From positions 1 to 63,201 of the forward strand of contig DVIH01000017.1 of assembly GCA_018711405.1 (NCBI GenBank): a stretch of DNA of 63,201 nucleotides. The letters are read 5' to 3'. Source of the DNA: Candidatus Avibacteroides excrementipullorum (lineage in GTDB: Bacteria > Bacteroidota > Bacteroidia > Bacteroidales > Bacteroidaceae). How positions within the stretch are numbered: position 1 is the first letter of the stretch; each line of letters begins with the position of its first letter. The notes beneath the pieces were generated by a model that worked only from the letters and a program-made list of their open reading frames with translations, was not told the DNA's origin and did no database searches. Both the position numbers and the translations under genes were made by a program. This document shows positions 1 to 7,434 of this stretch, piece after piece.

Positions 1-63
1 TTAATCTAAGAACAGAAATTGATAAACTAAAATCATTATGTAATATCTTTTAATATTTTTCCG

Positions 64-248
64 TATCTTTGTTGCGGAAACCTTCACGCAACCTAGTGCA
101 AAATATTGCAAGCCTCCGGTGGAGCAATAGCGGGAGATTACTTCTTTAGCTAAAATATACATCAAAGATATTCAGCCACTTATCGTTAGATTACGATTCC
201 TGGTGGCACCACAATCCACTTCAGACTCAGTTCTGAAGTGGATTTTTT
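64..248 (+). ncRNA. candidate small RNA (promoter-like box to terminator)
   Basis: A TAnnTTTG-type -7 box (TATCTTTG) lies at 64-71 and a strong intrinsic terminator ends at 248, with no plausible coding frame between them. A transcript of roughly 170 nt would start near 77. It could form small hairpins: TGCAA/TTGCA around 97-111 and CTCC/GGAG around 115-125. No clear -33 element is present. I do not recognise an RNA family. The bases at 193-211 (CGATTCCTGGTGGCACCA) resemble the 3' end of a tRNA, but no tRNA body precedes them, so this could instead be an old integration site. This is inference from the promoter/terminator pairing only. Confidence 0.25.
213..248 (+). terminator. intrinsic terminator
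   Basis: A perfect 13-bp stem (AATCCACTTCAGA at 213-225 with its complement at 232-244) closes a 6-nt loop and runs into TTTTTT. It reads on the plus strand. The only upstream candidate is the non-coding stretch from position 64. Confidence 0.8.
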
Positions 249-466
249 ATTAAGCGGAATTTCATTATTGGTAGTCGCAAGACACAATGGATAAGGTTCT
301 TTTGTTGAGTCCGACAAGGACACGGGACTCATTAAGTCGAAAATGGGCGAGTGTACATTTTTTGAAGGTTTCATCAAACGAGTGTACCGAAATGCACACT
401 TAGCACCCTGTCAAAATCAACTCATGGGGTTCATCATCTTCTGTCAAACTCAATTAAAGAACGATT

Positions 467-628
467 ATGGTGAAACTAAAATTCATTGTTCTTGATGGTG
501 TGCCGGCTTTGCGCATATCGGAAAACAAGGCTCGCTACTACAAAAGAGTCACGCATCTGCTCAAAGGAAAGCCAAATCTTGAAAAGCACTGGGTGAAAGT
601 TGAGAAAAAGAAAGTAATATATCAATAA
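467..628 (+). CDS. 53-aa ORF resembling the N-terminus of a Bacteroidetes tyrosine integrase (remnant)
   Basis: ATG at 467 opens a 53-codon frame ending in TAA at 626-628. The peptide contains KARYYKRVTHLLKGKPNLEKHW, here split as KARYYKRVTH and LLKGKPNLEKHW. This recalls the arm-type DNA-binding N-terminal segment of Bacteroidales tyrosine recombinases, whose full proteins are near 400 aa. No SAM-like or catalytic domain follows, and the stop codon sits at the foot of a terminator hairpin. It may be a truncated integrase or a small free-standing protein. The family assignment is from memory of sequence style and is weak. Confidence 0.35.
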   Translation: MVKLKFIVLDGVPALRISENKARYYKRVTHLLKGKPNLEKHWVKVEKKKVIYQ

Positions 629-669
629 TGAGGGTACACATTTTGCAATCTGCACCCTCATTCTTTTTA
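627..669 (+). terminator. intrinsic terminator after the 53-aa ORF
   Basis: AATGAGGGT (627-635) pairs with ACCCTCATT (654-662) across an 18-nt loop and is followed by CTTTTT. The left arm begins on the last bases of the stop codon of the upstream ORF. Confidence 0.6.
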
Positions 670-737
670 GCAGAATCCCAACTAAATCTTCGGATTGGAA
701 TCCACTTTATGATTTTATGATAAAATATAAAATACTG

Positions 738-1427
738 CTATAGTCCGTTTTCTTCCAGCAATACTGTCTTGCGGTGCTTGAGTACTTCGGCATCAATATA
801 GAAGATTGTCTCTTCGGCCAGATTGTTGATGTGGTCTCCGGCACGCTCCAGCTTGCGGAATATTCCTGCCACCTCCAGACAGAGCCTGATGGAATCCTGA
901 TGTTCGGCCGCATAGGTTGCAAGTTTGTCTATAGCCTGTTTGTTGAGGACATCGAGTGTCTCATCCTTGTCAAAAATAGTTTTTGCCAATGTTATATCAT
1001 GCTTCTGCAAGGCATCATAAGTGCTGCTGAGCATCTGCAACACTGTGTCGAACATGTCCTGCAACTGCAATTCGGCAAAAAGTGTTTTATCTTCCGGCTT
1101 TAATTCCGTACGCAGCAGGAAACGGGCAATGCTGTCGGCATAGTCGCCGATGCGTTCCAGATTGGTATTTATCTTCAGCATGGCAAGGGCAAAACGCAGG
1201 TCTATGGCCACAGGGTTGTAGAGAGCTATGAAATCTTCTATGTCGCTGTCGATCTTCAGTTCAAAGGCGTTGACACGTTTCTCGCGCGAGATGACCTTGT
1301 CGGCAAGGTCGAGGTCTATATTCAACAATGATTTGTAGGCATTGTCCAACTGCTGATAGACCAATGTCCACATGTCATTTACTTCCGTCTTGATGTTAAC
1401 AAGTTCGTTTTCTACGAATTTCACCAT
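738..1427 (-). CDS. phoU: PhoU, phosphate signalling regulator
   Basis: PhoU is a cytoplasmic protein that links the state of the Pst phosphate transporter to the PhoR/PhoB two-component system and limits phosphate uptake. The 229-aa length is normal. Two three-helix PhoU repeats are visible. The first holds NLERIGDYA near residues 89-97 and the second holds KLERAGDH near 192-199; these are the metal-binding signatures of the family. It is the last gene of the pst operon, 68 bp after pstB. The ATG at 1427 is the obvious start. No clear terminator is visible downstream before the 53-aa ORF. Confidence 0.97.
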   Translation of the reverse strand: MVKFVENELVNIKTEVNDMWTLVYQQLDNAYKSLLNIDLDLADKVISREKRVNAFELKIDSDIEDFIALYNPVAIDLRFALAMLKINTNLERIGDYADSIARFLLRTELKPEDKTLFAELQLQDMFDTVLQMLSSTYDALQKHDITLAKTIFDKDETLDVLNKQAIDKLATYAAEHQDSIRLCLEVAGIFRKLERAGDHINNLAEETIFYIDAEVLKHRKTVLLEENGL

Positions 1428-1495
1428 AATCAGTCATATTAATAATTAATAAAAGGGAATGCCGCAGGCCGTACAAATTTACATTTGTCCGCCGA

Positions 1496-2248
1496 TCAGC
1501 CGAAACGTCCCGTAATATAATTTTGCGTAGCTTCTTTGTCCGGGCTGGTGAATATCTTTTTAGTCTCTCCGTATTCCACCATCTCGCCCATATAGAAAAA
1601 TGCCGTCTTATTGCTTACTCTGGCAGCCTGCTGCATGCTATGGGTGACAATGACCACAGTGGTCTGCTCGCTCAATTCGCAGATAAGCTCCTCTATCTTT
1701 GCCGTAGATATGGGGTCGAGCGCGGAAGCAGGTTCATCCATAAGCAAGACAGACGGCTCCACAGCCATGGCGCGCGCTATACAGAGACGTTGCTGCTGCC
1801 CGCCGGAGAGGTCGTATGCCGATGCTTTCAGCTTGTCTTTCACTTCATTCCACAAGGCAGCACCTTTCAGCGCAGTTTCCACACGCTCTGCTATGAAATC
1901 CTTGTCTTTGATGCCATTCACGCGCAACCCGTAGGCCACATTCTCGAATATGCTTTTCGGGAAAGGGTTCGGACGCTGAAACACCATCCCCACATTCTTG
2001 CGCAAGATGTCCACATTGACCGACGGGGCATAGATGTCCCTGCCGTCTATGAGGATTTCACCGGTCAGGCGCGTGCCGGGTATCAGGTCGTTCATACGGT
2101 TGAACAGGCGCAGGAAAGTCGATTTACCGCATCCCGACGGACCGATGAAAGCCACGACCTCATTGTTGGGTATGGTGATATTGATGCCTTTCAACGCATG
2201 GAAATCGCCATAATAGAAGTCTACATTCTTAGCTTCAATCTTATTCAT
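1496..2248 (-). CDS. pstB: PstB, phosphate ABC transporter ATPase
   Basis: This is the ATP-binding subunit that powers phosphate import through the PstCA channel at the inner membrane. The 250-aa protein has Walker [10 protein letters not shown] at residues 36-44, the Q-loop at Q91, the ABC signature LSGGQQQR at 147-154 and Walker B VLLMDEP at 167-173, so it should be active. The length and the PNPFPKSI segment after the Q-loop are typical of PstB. It lies 21 bp downstream of pstA in the same operon. Confidence 0.98.
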   Translation of the reverse strand: MNKIEAKNVDFYYGDFHALKGINITIPNNEVVAFIGPSGCGKSTFLRLFNRMNDLIPGTRLTGEILIDGRDIYAPSVNVDILRKNVGMVFQRPNPFPKSIFENVAYGLRVNGIKDKDFIAERVETALKGAALWNEVKDKLKASAYDLSGGQQQRLCIARAMAVEPSVLLMDEPASALDPISTAKIEELICELSEQTTVVIVTHSMQQAARVSNKTAFFYMGEMVEYGETKKIFTSPDKEATQNYITGRFG

Positions 2249-2269
2249 ACAAATAGTGATGAGATTGGG

Positions 2270-3154
2270 TTATTTTGATTTTAGTTTGTTCTCGAAATAT
2301 TTGCGCACCCCGTTTGCCAGCAGATTCATCATCAGGACTATCACTATAAGGACAAATGCCGTGCCATAGGCAATGGGTGTCTGCGCCTCGATGTCGGTGC
2401 CGCTGGTAGCTATGACATACAGGTGATAGGGCAAAGCCATGCATTGGTCGAATATGCTGCCCGGCAATTTCGGCAGGAAATAGGCCGCGCAGGTGAACAG
2501 GATGGGAGCCGTCTCGCCCGACACACGTCCCAACGAAAGGATGAGACCGGTGATGACACGCGGCATGGCCATAGGCAGCAGCACCCTCCAGATGGTCTGT
2601 ATCTTGGTCGCGCCCAAAGCCAAACTCCCCTCACGGTAGCTGTTGGGGATGTCTTTGAAAGCCTCCTCCGTAGTACGGATGACAATGGGCAGAGCCAGCA
2701 GCCCCAAAGTCAGAGAACCGGCCAGGATGCTGTCGCCGAAATCCAAATAATTGACAAAAAACGCCATGCCGAACAGTCCGAACACTATGGATGGGATTCC
2801 GGCGAGATTGTTAGTCATGGTGCGGATGAAATTGACGAGCCGTCCTTTTGGCGCATATTCATTCATGTAAATGCCGCTCATCACGCCCACCGGAAAAGAA
2901 AACACCGCGCTCCCTATCATCAGGCAGAACGTGCCGACTATGGCAGGCCAGATGCCCCCTTTGGTCATGCCGTCGGCAGGAGCCTGTGTCAGGAAATCCC
3001 AATTGATGACGCTTATACCTTTCACGATGATGAATCCCAATATGTAGAACAGCACCAACGCGATGAAATAGCTCAACAGGCGGAAACACACGAACACGGC
3101 TTTCTGCATGCCGCGTTTGCGATTCATATACTTAGCATCTATCTCTACTGCCAT
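2270..3154 (-). CDS. pstA: PstA, phosphate ABC transporter permease
   Basis: This is one of the two inner-membrane permeases of the high-affinity phosphate importer. It has 294 aa with about six hydrophobic segments, the first at about residues 22-50. The cytoplasmic EAA-type loop that contacts PstB is seen in GSLALGATKIQTIWRVLLP. The segment NNLAGIPSIVFGLFGMAFF is characteristic of Pst permeases. It starts 5 bp after the stop codon of pstC, which implies translational coupling. Confidence 0.97.
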   Translation of the reverse strand: MAVEIDAKYMNRKRGMQKAVFVCFRLLSYFIALVLFYILGFIIVKGISVINWDFLTQAPADGMTKGGIWPAIVGTFCLMIGSAVFSFPVGVMSGIYMNEYAPKGRLVNFIRTMTNNLAGIPSIVFGLFGMAFFVNYLDFGDSILAGSLTLGLLALPIVIRTTEEAFKDIPNSYREGSLALGATKIQTIWRVLLPMAMPRVITGLILSLGRVSGETAPILFTCAAYFLPKLPGSIFDQCMALPYHLYVIATSGTDIEAQTPIAYGTAFVLIVIVLMMNLLANGVRKYFENKLKSK

Positions 3155-3159
3155 AATCT

Positions 3160-4353
3160 TTATTTTTTTAATTTATTGCGCGAAGAAACGATTTCCACGC
3201 ACGAATTGATGAGCAAGGTTATGAAGAAAAGGATTACGCCCAACAGGAACAACGACTGATAGTGCGCTCCTCCCGCCGGAGCTTCTCCAAGTTCGGCTGC
3301 GATTGTGGCCGGAATGGTGCGCAGCGGTTCCAATATGCTGGTGGGGATGACAGCCGCATTGCCGGTCACCATCAGCACAGCCATAGTCTCGCCTATGGCA
3401 CGCCCTATGCCGAGCACTATGCCCGAAGTTATGCCCGATATGGAAAAGGGGATAACCACTTTGTATATGGTCTGCCAGCGCGTGGCGCCGAGCGCAAGGC
3501 TCGCCTCGCGCATATTGCGCGGGCAACTGCGCATGGCATCTTCGCCCACCGTAATGATAGTGGGCAGAGCCATTATAGCGAGCACCAGGCTGCCCGCCAA
3601 GCCGGATTCGCCCACAGGCAAGTTGAATGTCTGTTGCAGGAACGGCACGATGACAGCCAGTCCGAAGAAACCGTAAACCACCGACGGTATGCCGTTGAGC
3701 AACTCTATCACAGGTTTCAGAAATTTGCGTGTCCTCTCGTCGGCCACTTCGGCAAGATAGATGGAGATGGCCAGCCCGAAAGGCAATGCTATGAGTATGG
3801 CAAAGAAGCTCACCCACAGCGTGCCTCCTATGAGGGGCAGTATGCCGAATATGGGAGATGGCGTTGCCGTGGGAAACCACTCATCGCCCAGCAATACTTC
3901 TTTCACCGAGATGTCCTTGTCTTCTATGAAGTTAATGCCGTCCTGGCCCTCTATCAGGACTTCCGGCACAAAGGCTATTATGCCCGGATTGCCGCAGATC
4001 TGTTCGGCTATTTTGTCGCCGGCATATTCGTATTCGGAGCCAAGCTCCTCTTCGGTGTAATATTTGTCCAGGTCTTCCAGACGGAACACTGTGATAGGCA
4101 TGTCATCTCCGCCCACTTCCTGCCAGTTGGTTATTTCCTCATCGAAGATGTTTTTGATTTGCTGCGCAGTGAGTTCCTCCACCTCATTCCGCTCATTAAG
4201 AGCCAGCACATATCCGTCATCCACAATAGGATTGTCAAACAGCCCTACGGCTTCCTTGAACAGGAAACCGATGATGAGAAGGATTACTGCGCTTGTAGTA
4301 AATCCGCTTACGGTAAGTATATACCGCGCTATCCTGTCAATCAGCTTTTTCAT
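3160..4353 (-). CDS. pstC: PstC, phosphate ABC transporter permease with a PstS-like periplasmic insert
   Basis: This is the second permease of the Pst importer, partner of PstA. At 397 aa it is about 80 aa longer than classical PstC. After the first membrane helix (about residues 14-35) there is a hydrophilic stretch to about residue 160 before the permease core begins at SPIFGILPLIGGTLW. Residues 59-90 of this insert (LTAQQIKNIF, ITNWQEVGGDD) align closely with PstS residues 115-146 of the same operon (LTREQLEGIF, ITNWKEVGGED). A later piece (IAEQICGNPGIIAFV) resembles PstS near residues 179-193. The insert is therefore a shortened phosphate-binding-protein segment placed in the periplasm. 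The permease EAA loop (ASLALGATRWQTIYKVVIP) is intact. Confidence 0.97.
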   Translation of the reverse strand: MKKLIDRIARYILTVSGFTTSAVILLIIGFLFKEAVGLFDNPIVDDGYVLALNERNEVEELTAQQIKNIFDEEITNWQEVGGDDMPITVFRLEDLDKYYTEEELGSEYEYAGDKIAEQICGNPGIIAFVPEVLIEGQDGINFIEDKDISVKEVLLGDEWFPTATPSPIFGILPLIGGTLWVSFFAILIALPFGLAISIYLAEVADERTRKFLKPVIELLNGIPSVVYGFFGLAVIVPFLQQTFNLPVGESGLAGSLVLAIMALPTIITVGEDAMRSCPRNMREASLALGATRWQTIYKVVIPFSISGITSGIVLGIGRAIGETMAVLMVTGNAAVIPTSILEPLRTIPATIAAELGEAPAGGAHYQSLFLLGVILFFITLLINSCVEIVSSRNKLKK

Positions 4354-4377
4354 TGCAATGGTATGTTTACATTATTC

Positions 4378-5196
4378 TCAACGCGGGATAAAACCCAGTT
4401 CCAAAGTCTTCTTCTGTCCTTCGGGCGAAGCTATGAAGTCTATGAAAGGCATGACTTTGCTCTCGTTTTTCTTGTCGTAATAGTAATAGAGCGGGCGCAC
4501 TATGGGATATTCCTTTTTCATGGCCGTCTCCACCGATGGGCTGACATAGTTCGCGCCCCCGTCGTATGAGACCGCTACTGCCTTGACATAAGGGTTGAGA
4601 TAGGCCAGCCCCACATATCCTATGGCTCCTTTGGTCTGCCGCACCGATTGGATAATGGCTCCTGTGGCAGGCATGGACAGGATGCTGCTCATGTAGTTTT
4701 TGTTGTGCAGCACGCTTTCCTTGAAAAACTCATAGGTGCCCGAAGAAGTCTCGCGCGAATAGACCACGATACGCGCATCCTCCCCGCCCACTTCTTTCCA
4801 GTTGGTTATCTTTCCGCGAAAGATGCCTTCCAACTGTTCCCGTGTCAACCGTCCTACAGGGTTCTCCGGATTGACTATCACGGCCAGAGCATCGTAAGCC
4901 ACAATCACCTCGCAAGGCTCATGCTTCGACTGTTTCATTTTCATCTTCTCGCCGAATTTGATGCGGCGCGAGGCCATAGCCAAGTCGGTAGTGCCGTCGA
5001 GCAAGGCTGATATGCCCACACCGCTGCCGCCTCCTGTCACAGTGACCATTGCAGAGGGGTTGCGCTTCATATACATTTCCGACAGCTCCTGTGTCAGCGG
5101 CAGCACCGTATCGCTCCCTTTTATGCGCTGGGCGGCAAGCATGGCCGGCATACACAGACATAAAGCGAACAAAAACGAAGGAATCAGTTTCTTCAT
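4378..5196 (-). CDS. pstS: PstS, periplasmic phosphate-binding protein
   Basis: PstS captures inorganic phosphate in the periplasm and delivers it to PstCAB. The 272-aa precursor has a signal peptide of about 22 residues ending at AAQ. Phosphate-contacting motifs of the family are present: KGSDT at 26-30, TGGGSGVGI at about 54-62 and SRETSSGTY at 147-155. It is the first gene of the operon, 24 bp upstream of pstC, and is preceded by a Pho box and a Bacteroidota -7 element, which predicts induction by phosphate limitation. Confidence 0.97.
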   Translation of the reverse strand: MKKLIPSFLFALCLCMPAMLAAQRIKGSDTVLPLTQELSEMYMKRNPSAMVTVTGGGSGVGISALLDGTTDLAMASRRIKFGEKMKMKQSKHEPCEVIVAYDALAVIVNPENPVGRLTREQLEGIFRGKITNWKEVGGEDARIVVYSRETSSGTYEFFKESVLHNKNYMSSILSMPATGAIIQSVRQTKGAIGYVGLAYLNPYVKAVAVSYDGGANYVSPSVETAMKKEYPIVRPLYYYYDKKNESKVMPFIDFIASPEGQKKTLELGFIPR

Positions 5197-5236
5197 AATC
5201 CGACAAACAATCTTTTACTTTTAGAAATTCACAGCG

Positions 5237-5294
5237 CAAAATTAGCATGAACACTCCGCACGTCCGGTTACAAAAATGTTACATCTTTATGACA
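5237..5294 (-). promoter_or_regulatory. Pho box and promoter of the pst operon
   Basis: On the minus strand three direct repeats TGTCATA, TGTAACA and TGTAACC start exactly 11 bp apart (5294 down to 5266). This matches the repeat spacing of PhoB-binding Pho boxes. TAATTTTG, a TAnnTTTG-type -7 box, follows at 5244-5237, with 21 bp between. The Pho box takes the place of a -33 element, as expected for PhoB activation. The pstS ATG lies 40 bp beyond the -7 box. Confidence 0.75.
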
Positions 5295-5349
5295 TTTATA
5301 TTTCCCATCAAAAAGCAGGCCGCCGAGAGCTTGTGAAACGGCCGCCGGG

Positions 5350-5439
5350 GATGTGCGCCATCTTCCCCCGACATGTGCGCCATCCCAGGCGAAGATGGCG
5401 CACATCCTTGCCCGACACCGAGCCGATCCCCAGCGGGGG
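5350..5439. repeat. 22-bp-period intergenic array A (4 units)
   Basis: Cores of 13 bp begin at 5350 (GATGTGCGCCATC), 5372 (CATGTGCGCCATC), 5394 (GATGGCGCACATC, the inverted form) and 5416 (CACCGAGCCGATC). They are separated by 9-bp spacers TTCCCCCGA, CCAGGCGAA and CTTGCCCGA, followed by a GC-rich tail ending in GCGGGGG. Order by core type and orientation: a, a, a', b. It lies between the divergent pstS and acetyltransferase genes, upstream of both. Unlike arrays B, C, E, F and G its left edge has no A-run. Confidence 0.93.
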
Positions 5440-5566
5440 TATTCCGGCGAGTCGTTCCGGCCTGTAATAGAGGTTGCAGAATCCGTAAAATGTCTACCGC
5501 AGGAAACGTTATTTATAGCGACATTTGCAGCCGAATGAAAAAGTATTAATGCAACATCTATCCATT

Positions 5567-6133
5567 ATGACACTCAATGAATTTCTAAAACATGCAAATG
5601 CGCGACTCCCGCTGGACACGCCGGAAATCCACCGCTTCATGGACGAAATGAGCGAGGAAGCAAGGCGCGTGACATTTGAGATCAACAACGCATACCACAC
5701 GCAAGAGGAACTGAGAGAACTGTTTTCCCGTCTGCTGGGCAAGCCGGTGGACGAGACATTCAAATCGTTTCCGCCATTCTACACCGACTTCGGCAAAAAC
5801 ATCACGATAGGCAGGCACGTGTTCATCAACGCATGTTGCCACTTCCAGGATCACGGCGGCGTGACCATAGGCGACGGATGCCTCATAGGGCACAACGTGG
5901 TGTTTGCCACGCTCGACCATGATTTCAAGCCGGAGAAACGCGCCGTCATGCATTCCGCGCCCATAGTGCTGGGCAAAAATGTATGGGTGGGTTCCAATTC
6001 CACCATACTGAAAGGGGTGACCATAGGCGACGGAGCCATAATAGCAGCCGGTTCGGTAGTGACAAAAGACGTTGCGCCACGCACCATAGCGGGCGGCATC
6101 CCGGCAAAATTCATACGCAAGATAGAGGAATAA
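5567..6133 (+). CDS. sugar O-acetyltransferase, left-handed beta-helix (Maa/LacA type)
   Basis: Predicted acetyl-CoA dependent O-acetyltransferase of the maltose/galactoside acetyltransferase family, acting on small carbohydrates in the cytoplasm. From the ATG at 5567 it has 188 aa. An N-terminal helical Mac-type segment (EEARRVTFEINNAYHT) is followed by hexapeptide repeats from FGKNITIG to AAGSVVTKDV. The catalytic His lies in LIGHNVVFATLDHDF. Earlier in-frame ATGs at 5525 and 5549 exist, but a promoter-like GACATTTG sits at about 5519-5526 and family members start near MTLNEFL, so 5567 is preferred. The DUF418 gene follows after 5 bp. Confidence 0.9.
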   Translation: MTLNEFLKHANARLPLDTPEIHRFMDEMSEEARRVTFEINNAYHTQEELRELFSRLLGKPVDETFKSFPPFYTDFGKNITIGRHVFINACCHFQDHGGVTIGDGCLIGHNVVFATLDHDFKPEKRAVMHSAPIVLGKNVWVGSNSTILKGVTIGDGAIIAAGSVVTKDVAPRTIAGGIPAKFIRKIEE

Positions 6134-6138
6134 ACGAC

Positions 6139-7419
6139 ATGGAAAGCAAAACCGCAACCCATGACATCGGCCATGCAATGCCGGTGAAATCATCCGAACG
6201 TTATGCCATACTCGACATACTGCGCGGACTGGCATTGCTGGGCATAGCATTGGCCAATTTCCCCGAGTTTTCCCTGTATTCTTTCCTCGCAAGCCATACG
6301 GCAGAAGCCATGCCGACAGCCCCTCTCGACAAAGCCGTGAATTACCTGCAATATGTGTTCGTCAACGGCAAGTTCTACACCATCTTCTCGCTGCTGTTCG
6401 GCATAGGATTCTCCATCATCATCTCCAATGCCGCAAAGAAAGGCGCTGATGGCTTCCGCATATTCTACCGCCGCATGACGGTACTGACCGTAATAGGATT
6501 CCTGCACCTCATGTTCATCTGGAGCGGAGACATACTCATGCTCTACGCCCTGCTCGGCATGTTGCTGCCTCTGTTCAGACATGCCTCAGACTGCACTCTG
6601 CTCACTTGGGCTGCCGTGCTCCTGGCGTTCCCCGTCGTCATAGACACAGCCACTCAACTGGCCGGAATCTCCCTCTCCGCCCCCGTAGTTGAAATGCAGC
6701 AATATTATTGTGAGAAATATGGCATAAACGATGAGAATTTCGCCTACTGGCTGCGCGATGCCGACAACTATGGCGAGGTATTCCAATTTCTCATACAGGG
6801 TGCGCTCGTGCGCGTGCAGGAGTTCATAGACGGCAACCGGTATTTCAAGGTCATGGGACTGTTTCTGATAGGATTCTACATTGGCAGACACAAGATGTAC
6901 GCCGACCTGAAAAAATATCGCACACCGCTGAGACGCATTACGCTCTATGGCTTTACCATCGGCCTGCCGCTGTCTTGCGTCTACGCATGGAGCGCCATGA
7001 ACGGGCAGCCGTTGGGCAATGCGTTTCACTCGCTGCTCTACTTCGTCAGCGTATTCCCCATGGGCTTTGCGTATGTATCAGGGCTTTGCCTGTGCTACCT
7101 ACACCGCACCGACAGGAAGATATACCGTCTCATATCGGCACCGGGACGAATGGCTTTGACGTGCTACATTGGACAATCATTGTGCGGCATGACCATATTC
7201 TACGGCACAGGTTTCGGACTGGGAGCAGACATGGGACTGACATACGTCACCCTCATCGCCGCCGGAGTATGGCTTGCCGAAGCCATGCTGAGTTTTATCT
7301 GGCTGAGATACTGTCGATTCGGCCCGCTCGAATGGATATGGCGGATGCTGACCTACGGAAAGAGATTCGGGTTGATGAAACAACCAGAGGAAAATCGAAG
7401 TACCTTTGCAGGCAAATAG
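6139..7419 (+). CDS. DUF418 family integral membrane protein
   Basis: A 426-aa multi-pass inner-membrane protein. The N-terminal ERYAILDILRGLALLGIALAN segment (here RYAILDILRGLALLGI) and the C-terminal GRMALTCYIGQSLCG stretch are hallmarks of the DUF418/YeiB family. About ten hydrophobic segments are visible. The family's function is not established; an acyltransferase-3-like transport or envelope role has been suggested by fold. The ATG at 6139 follows the acetyltransferase stop by 5 bp, so the two are probably co-transcribed and may act in one envelope-modification step (inference). Confidence 0.88.
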   Translation: MESKTATHDIGHAMPVKSSERYAILDILRGLALLGIALANFPEFSLYSFLASHTAEAMPTAPLDKAVNYLQYVFVNGKFYTIFSLLFGIGFSIIISNAAKKGADGFRIFYRRMTVLTVIGFLHLMFIWSGDILMLYALLGMLLPLFRHASDCTLLTWAAVLLAFPVVIDTATQLAGISLSAPVVEMQQYYCEKYGINDENFAYWLRDADNYGEVFQFLIQGALVRVQEFIDGNRYFKVMGLFLIGFYIGRHKMYADLKKYRTPLRRITLYGFTIGLPLSCVYAWSAMNGQPLGNAFHSLLYFVSVFPMGFAYVSGLCLCYLHRTDRKIYRLISAPGRMALTCYIGQSLCGMTIFYGTGFGLGADMGLTYVTLIAAGVWLAEAMLSFIWLRYCRFGPLEWIWRMLTYGKRFGLMKQPEENRSTFAGK

Positions 7420-7434
7420 ACAGACATTGCGCAA

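Noticed and set aside
186-377. A 63-codon minus-strand ORF near the window start.
   Set aside because: It crosses the perfect terminator palindrome at 213-248 and its product has no recognisable features.
3262-4569. A long plus-strand open frame opposite pstC and pstS.
   Set aside because: It is antisense to intact, well-recognised genes, has a composition rich in His, Arg and Tyr typical of shadow frames, and no domain.
5276-5538. Short plus-strand ORFs across the Pho box and array A.
   Set aside because: They run through a promoter and a repeat array whose 22-bp period cannot keep a reading frame, and they have no recognisable domain.
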